Part shown: one piece after another, positions 7,001-7,581 of the stretch
How the letters are laid out: the number at the start of each line of letters is the position of its first letter
Numbering within the stretch: position 1 is the stretch's first letter
NCBI GenBank assembly: GCA_964407525.1
Contig: CAYOWC010000243.1
Location: 1-7,581 of the forward strand
Origin: DUZB01 sp964407525
Lineage (GTDB): Bacteria > Desulfobacterota > DSM-4660 > Desulfatiglandales > Desulfatiglandaceae
DNA: 7,581 nt
Direction of reading: 5' to 3'
The notes under the pieces: generated by a model
Told to the model about the DNA's origin: nothing
The model's database searches: none
Seen by the model: the letters and a program-made list of their open reading frames with translations, nothing else
Program-made: the position numbers and the translations under genes

Positions 7001-7379
7001 TGCAAAAGCTGATGTGGTGTTAGAAGGAAATATGATTCAGTTTAAAGAAGGGGCGATTTACGGTGATTCCATGGATATCGCTTTCGAAGGAAAACATAAC
7101 CTTCTTACCGGCCAGCTGGATCTTACTCTTCTCATTGCGCCTTTTACGACCGCCAACTGGATCGTTCGGCATATCCCCATTGTAAATTATCTTTTGGCAG
7201 GCACCATTGGGACCATTCCTGTGAAAGTCACCGGCAATATAGAGGATCCCAAAGTTACGGCCCTTTCTCCTTCTGCTGTGGGATTGGGATTGTTTGGGGT
7301 TCTGGAAAGGACGGTTACCGCACCCTTCACGGCAGTGGAAGCCTTATCTTCTGATAAGAGGAAGAAAGGGCCTCCGTGA
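4086..7379 (+). CDS. Large AsmA-family protein, putative trans-envelope lipid-transfer protein
   Basis: The 1097-residue protein has one N-terminal membrane anchor (about 5-27) followed by a periplasmic region that is mostly alternating beta-strand sequence. The N-terminus shows the AsmA signature: GGRVEYEKLDLSFFPRFG (48-65), then LTVYG. The C-terminus (about 900-1097) is of the AsmA-like C-terminal type, with LDLTLLIAPF (about 1011-1020), IPIVNYLLAGTIGTIPVKVTG and a final DPKVTALSPSAVG. AsmA-family proteins such as TamB, YhdP and YdbH form long beta-grooves and are implicated in phospholipid movement from inner to outer membrane; AsmA itself affects outer-membrane assembly. E. coli AsmA is about 617 residues and YhdP and TamB about 1260, so this is a long form. 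I chose ATG 4086 over the in-frame ATG 4080: AGGA at 4075-4078 overlaps the MCE stop and lies 7 nt from 4086 but only 1 nt from 4080. The 9-nt gap to the MCE gene implies co-transcription and a shared job. The cargo is not readable. Confidence 0.9.
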   Translation: MKRNILIIIICGAVVAFLFVAFIFVAPMGLNSDFVKNRIYTYVSTETGGRVEYEKLDLSFFPRFGLTVYGASFQLPKRVVAQFNSVTISPQFGPLLLGNIKITDLALDSPETTITIPAGRSQNGPSPELNHEDVLANLAPLLAPFAEGGLTVIVRNGSVALDRGDLNVLRFEGLRLKGSVTLRDGKVALSLKELRVESPRLMVSGKISGDPQKKRSIVFLEGKEIDVGSIRKQVLSLAGDISGVADFFALLKEGEIPFVKLNSEGDSFKEAFSLKNMGIEGRIEQGNLVLRGLGLDIKELNGDLKISGGVLEGSGLNAKIGEKIVGNGAIKLDLLDNEGPFRLDVKATADLAHLFPVLEGILGKNTVTKEFAGIKKIKGSAEGRIILDGTVRSFKTDVDVSRFNLRAVYQPVPYPILIKSGKVHYDDSGVAVKNLTGTLGKSSFSGLHGGLKWKPEMYLSVLSGTLGIVVDEIYPWIVSAAGLKKELGDIREASGQLDLTNVKFEGALFRPESWLLQGEGALKAVRVITPLLPGPLLVSRGTLKADSSKLIFMNADVRVLDCQITSNVSLHGYKKGAPSLQADFTGNMGPEMVSWLSKNAGLPEKLRMKAPLKFSHSRIKWEKNGLTVGSDIVSPEGVKVSFELTKTKDVFDLQKLVLSDGVSNGTFQLTEKRGLLDAAFSGSLYKETLDKLLVQNPILSGRIEGNLKARIPVKELKESKLSGNLRGWELDFSALKVPLKIEEVSLKTADRTVDVETMRFLWEEHQGNCKGQILFSEKDITVDLDVSMDELDWKNIETFLENSDAKKGSSGKKEKALPIQGVFRIDLGTFKYENLAWRPVHAEIRLYGDSVEIQFSENRICGIEVSGQMKIVAGEMWLYFTLLAENQPMKPTMQCLTNEEIDGTFSLKGKVAGKGKPEDFLKGMKGSLKFRAKDGTVNRSSMWTNIFQFLSLSNLLTGGFTHFKKDGFHFSDAKADVVLEGNMIQFKEGAIYGDSMDIAFEGKHNLLTGQLDLTLLIAPFTTANWIVRHIPIVNYLLAGTIGTIPVKVTGNIEDPKVTALSPSAVGLGLFGVLERTVTAPFTAVEALSSDKRKKGPP

Positions 7380-7402
7380 TATCACCTGAAATCTGTTACT
7401 CG

Positions 7403-7417
7403 CGCAAAGCCGCAAAG
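7403..7417. repeat. CGCAAAG short tandem repeat
   Basis: CGCAAAG occurs at 7403-7409 and 7411-7417, with one base between. I recall runs of this heptamer as a common intergenic repeat in Desulfobacterota and related genomes. With two copies the call depends on that resemblance. It lies just after the end of the AsmA-like gene; no terminator hairpin is visible beside it. Confidence 0.4.
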
Positions 7418-7447
7418 AAAACCCGATGACAGACTGCAATACTTTGA

Positions 7448-7474
7448 CAGGATCAACAGGATTATCGGGATAAA
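7448..7474. repeat. 9-bp tandem repeat of CAGGATNAN type
   Basis: Three consecutive 9-mers, CAGGATCAA, CAGGATTAT and CGGGATAAA, share the core (C)(A/G)GGAT and an AT-rich tail. They lie directly after TTTGA, the way dispersed intergenic repeats of the form TTGACAGGAT-x-x-x-AGGAT are often arranged. It is a second short repeat in the same gap, 30 bp from the CGCAAAG pair. It has no visible coding or hairpin function. Confidence 0.5.
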
Positions 7475-7512
7475 TGGTGCTGTTTCTCAGAATTTGGGGG
7501 TTATAACCACGA

Positions 7513-7581
7513 ATGAATATGCTTTCTCGAAATCTTGAAGTTTTATTCAGTCCCAAATCCGTAGCGGTAGTCGGAGCCTCC
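7513..7581 (+). CDS. CoA-binding-domain protein, probably ADP-forming acyl-CoA synthetase (5' end only)
   Basis: Only 23 codons are visible before the right edge. They contain LEVLFSPKSVAVVGAS, the typical N-terminus of the CoA-binding Rossmann domain of ADP-forming acetate/acyl-CoA synthetases (xLFxPKSVAVVGAS, the glycine starting the nucleotide loop). Such enzymes make ATP, acetate or another acid, and CoA from the acyl-CoA, ADP and phosphate, and are common in anaerobes. The same N-terminal domain also starts Pat-type protein lysine acetyltransferases, which cannot be excluded. An in-frame stop at 7504-7506 limits the start to ATG 7513 or ATG 7519. Neither has a well-spaced Shine-Dalgarno sequence; the GGGGG at 7496-7500 is 12 nt from 7513 and 18 nt from 7519. 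Its placement after the repeats suggests a separate transcription unit. Confidence 0.72.
   Translation, partial: MNMLSRNLEVLFSPKSVAVVGAS

Noticed and set aside
7376..7385. Palindrome GTGATATCAC at the end of the AsmA-like gene, considered as a terminator
   Set aside because: It has no loop, is short and is not followed by a T run.

Overview
The window looks like chromosomal DNA from a Gram-negative, probably anaerobic bacterium, most plausibly of the Desulfobacterota (old Deltaproteobacteria). The Gram-negative call rests on a PqiA/PqiB-type lipid-transport cluster and a large AsmA-family protein, both of which imply an outer membrane. The phylum is an inference from the separate half-size PqiA genes, the style of the AsmA C-terminus, the start of an ADP-forming acyl-CoA synthetase-type gene, and short intergenic repeats of types that I recall from such genomes. 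No rRNA or other decisive marker is present.

Layout. Bases 1-611 (minus strand) hold most of a HAD-superfamily hydrolase that runs off the left edge. Bases 612-852 form a divergent intergenic region with a good sigma70-type promoter (669-697) and a ribosome-binding site, leading into a 29-codon reading frame that is the N-terminus of a Phd/YefM-type antitoxin, cut short. Next comes a four-gene plus-strand cluster. Its members are a PqiA N-half-like protein (853-1509), a PqiA C-half-like protein (1750-2373), a PqiB/LetB-like protein with four MCE domains (2370-4076), and a 1097-residue AsmA-like protein (4086-7379). The two PqiA halves are separated by 240 bp carrying a GTGTCAG-type repeat in inverted arrangement. 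The last three genes are tightly packed: a 4-bp ATGA overlap, then a 9-nt gap. After the cluster, about 130 bp carry two other short tandem repeat types. The first 21-23 codons of a CoA-binding-domain protein, probably an ADP-forming acyl-CoA synthetase, then run off the right edge.

How the genes may work together. In characterised systems PqiA/LetA are inner-membrane proteins and PqiB/LetB are MCE-ring tunnels that carry lipid across the periplasm. AsmA-family proteins (TamB, YhdP, YdbH) are implicated in phospholipid movement to the outer membrane. Here PqiA is encoded as two polypeptides, the MCE protein has two tandem copies of a two-domain unit and lacks the long C-terminal helical needle of E. 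coli PqiB, and an AsmA-like protein sits where a PqiC lipoprotein might be expected. The most interesting inference is a composite envelope lipid-transport machine that pairs a short MCE tunnel with an AsmA-type bridge. It is a hypothesis from gene order and architecture only.
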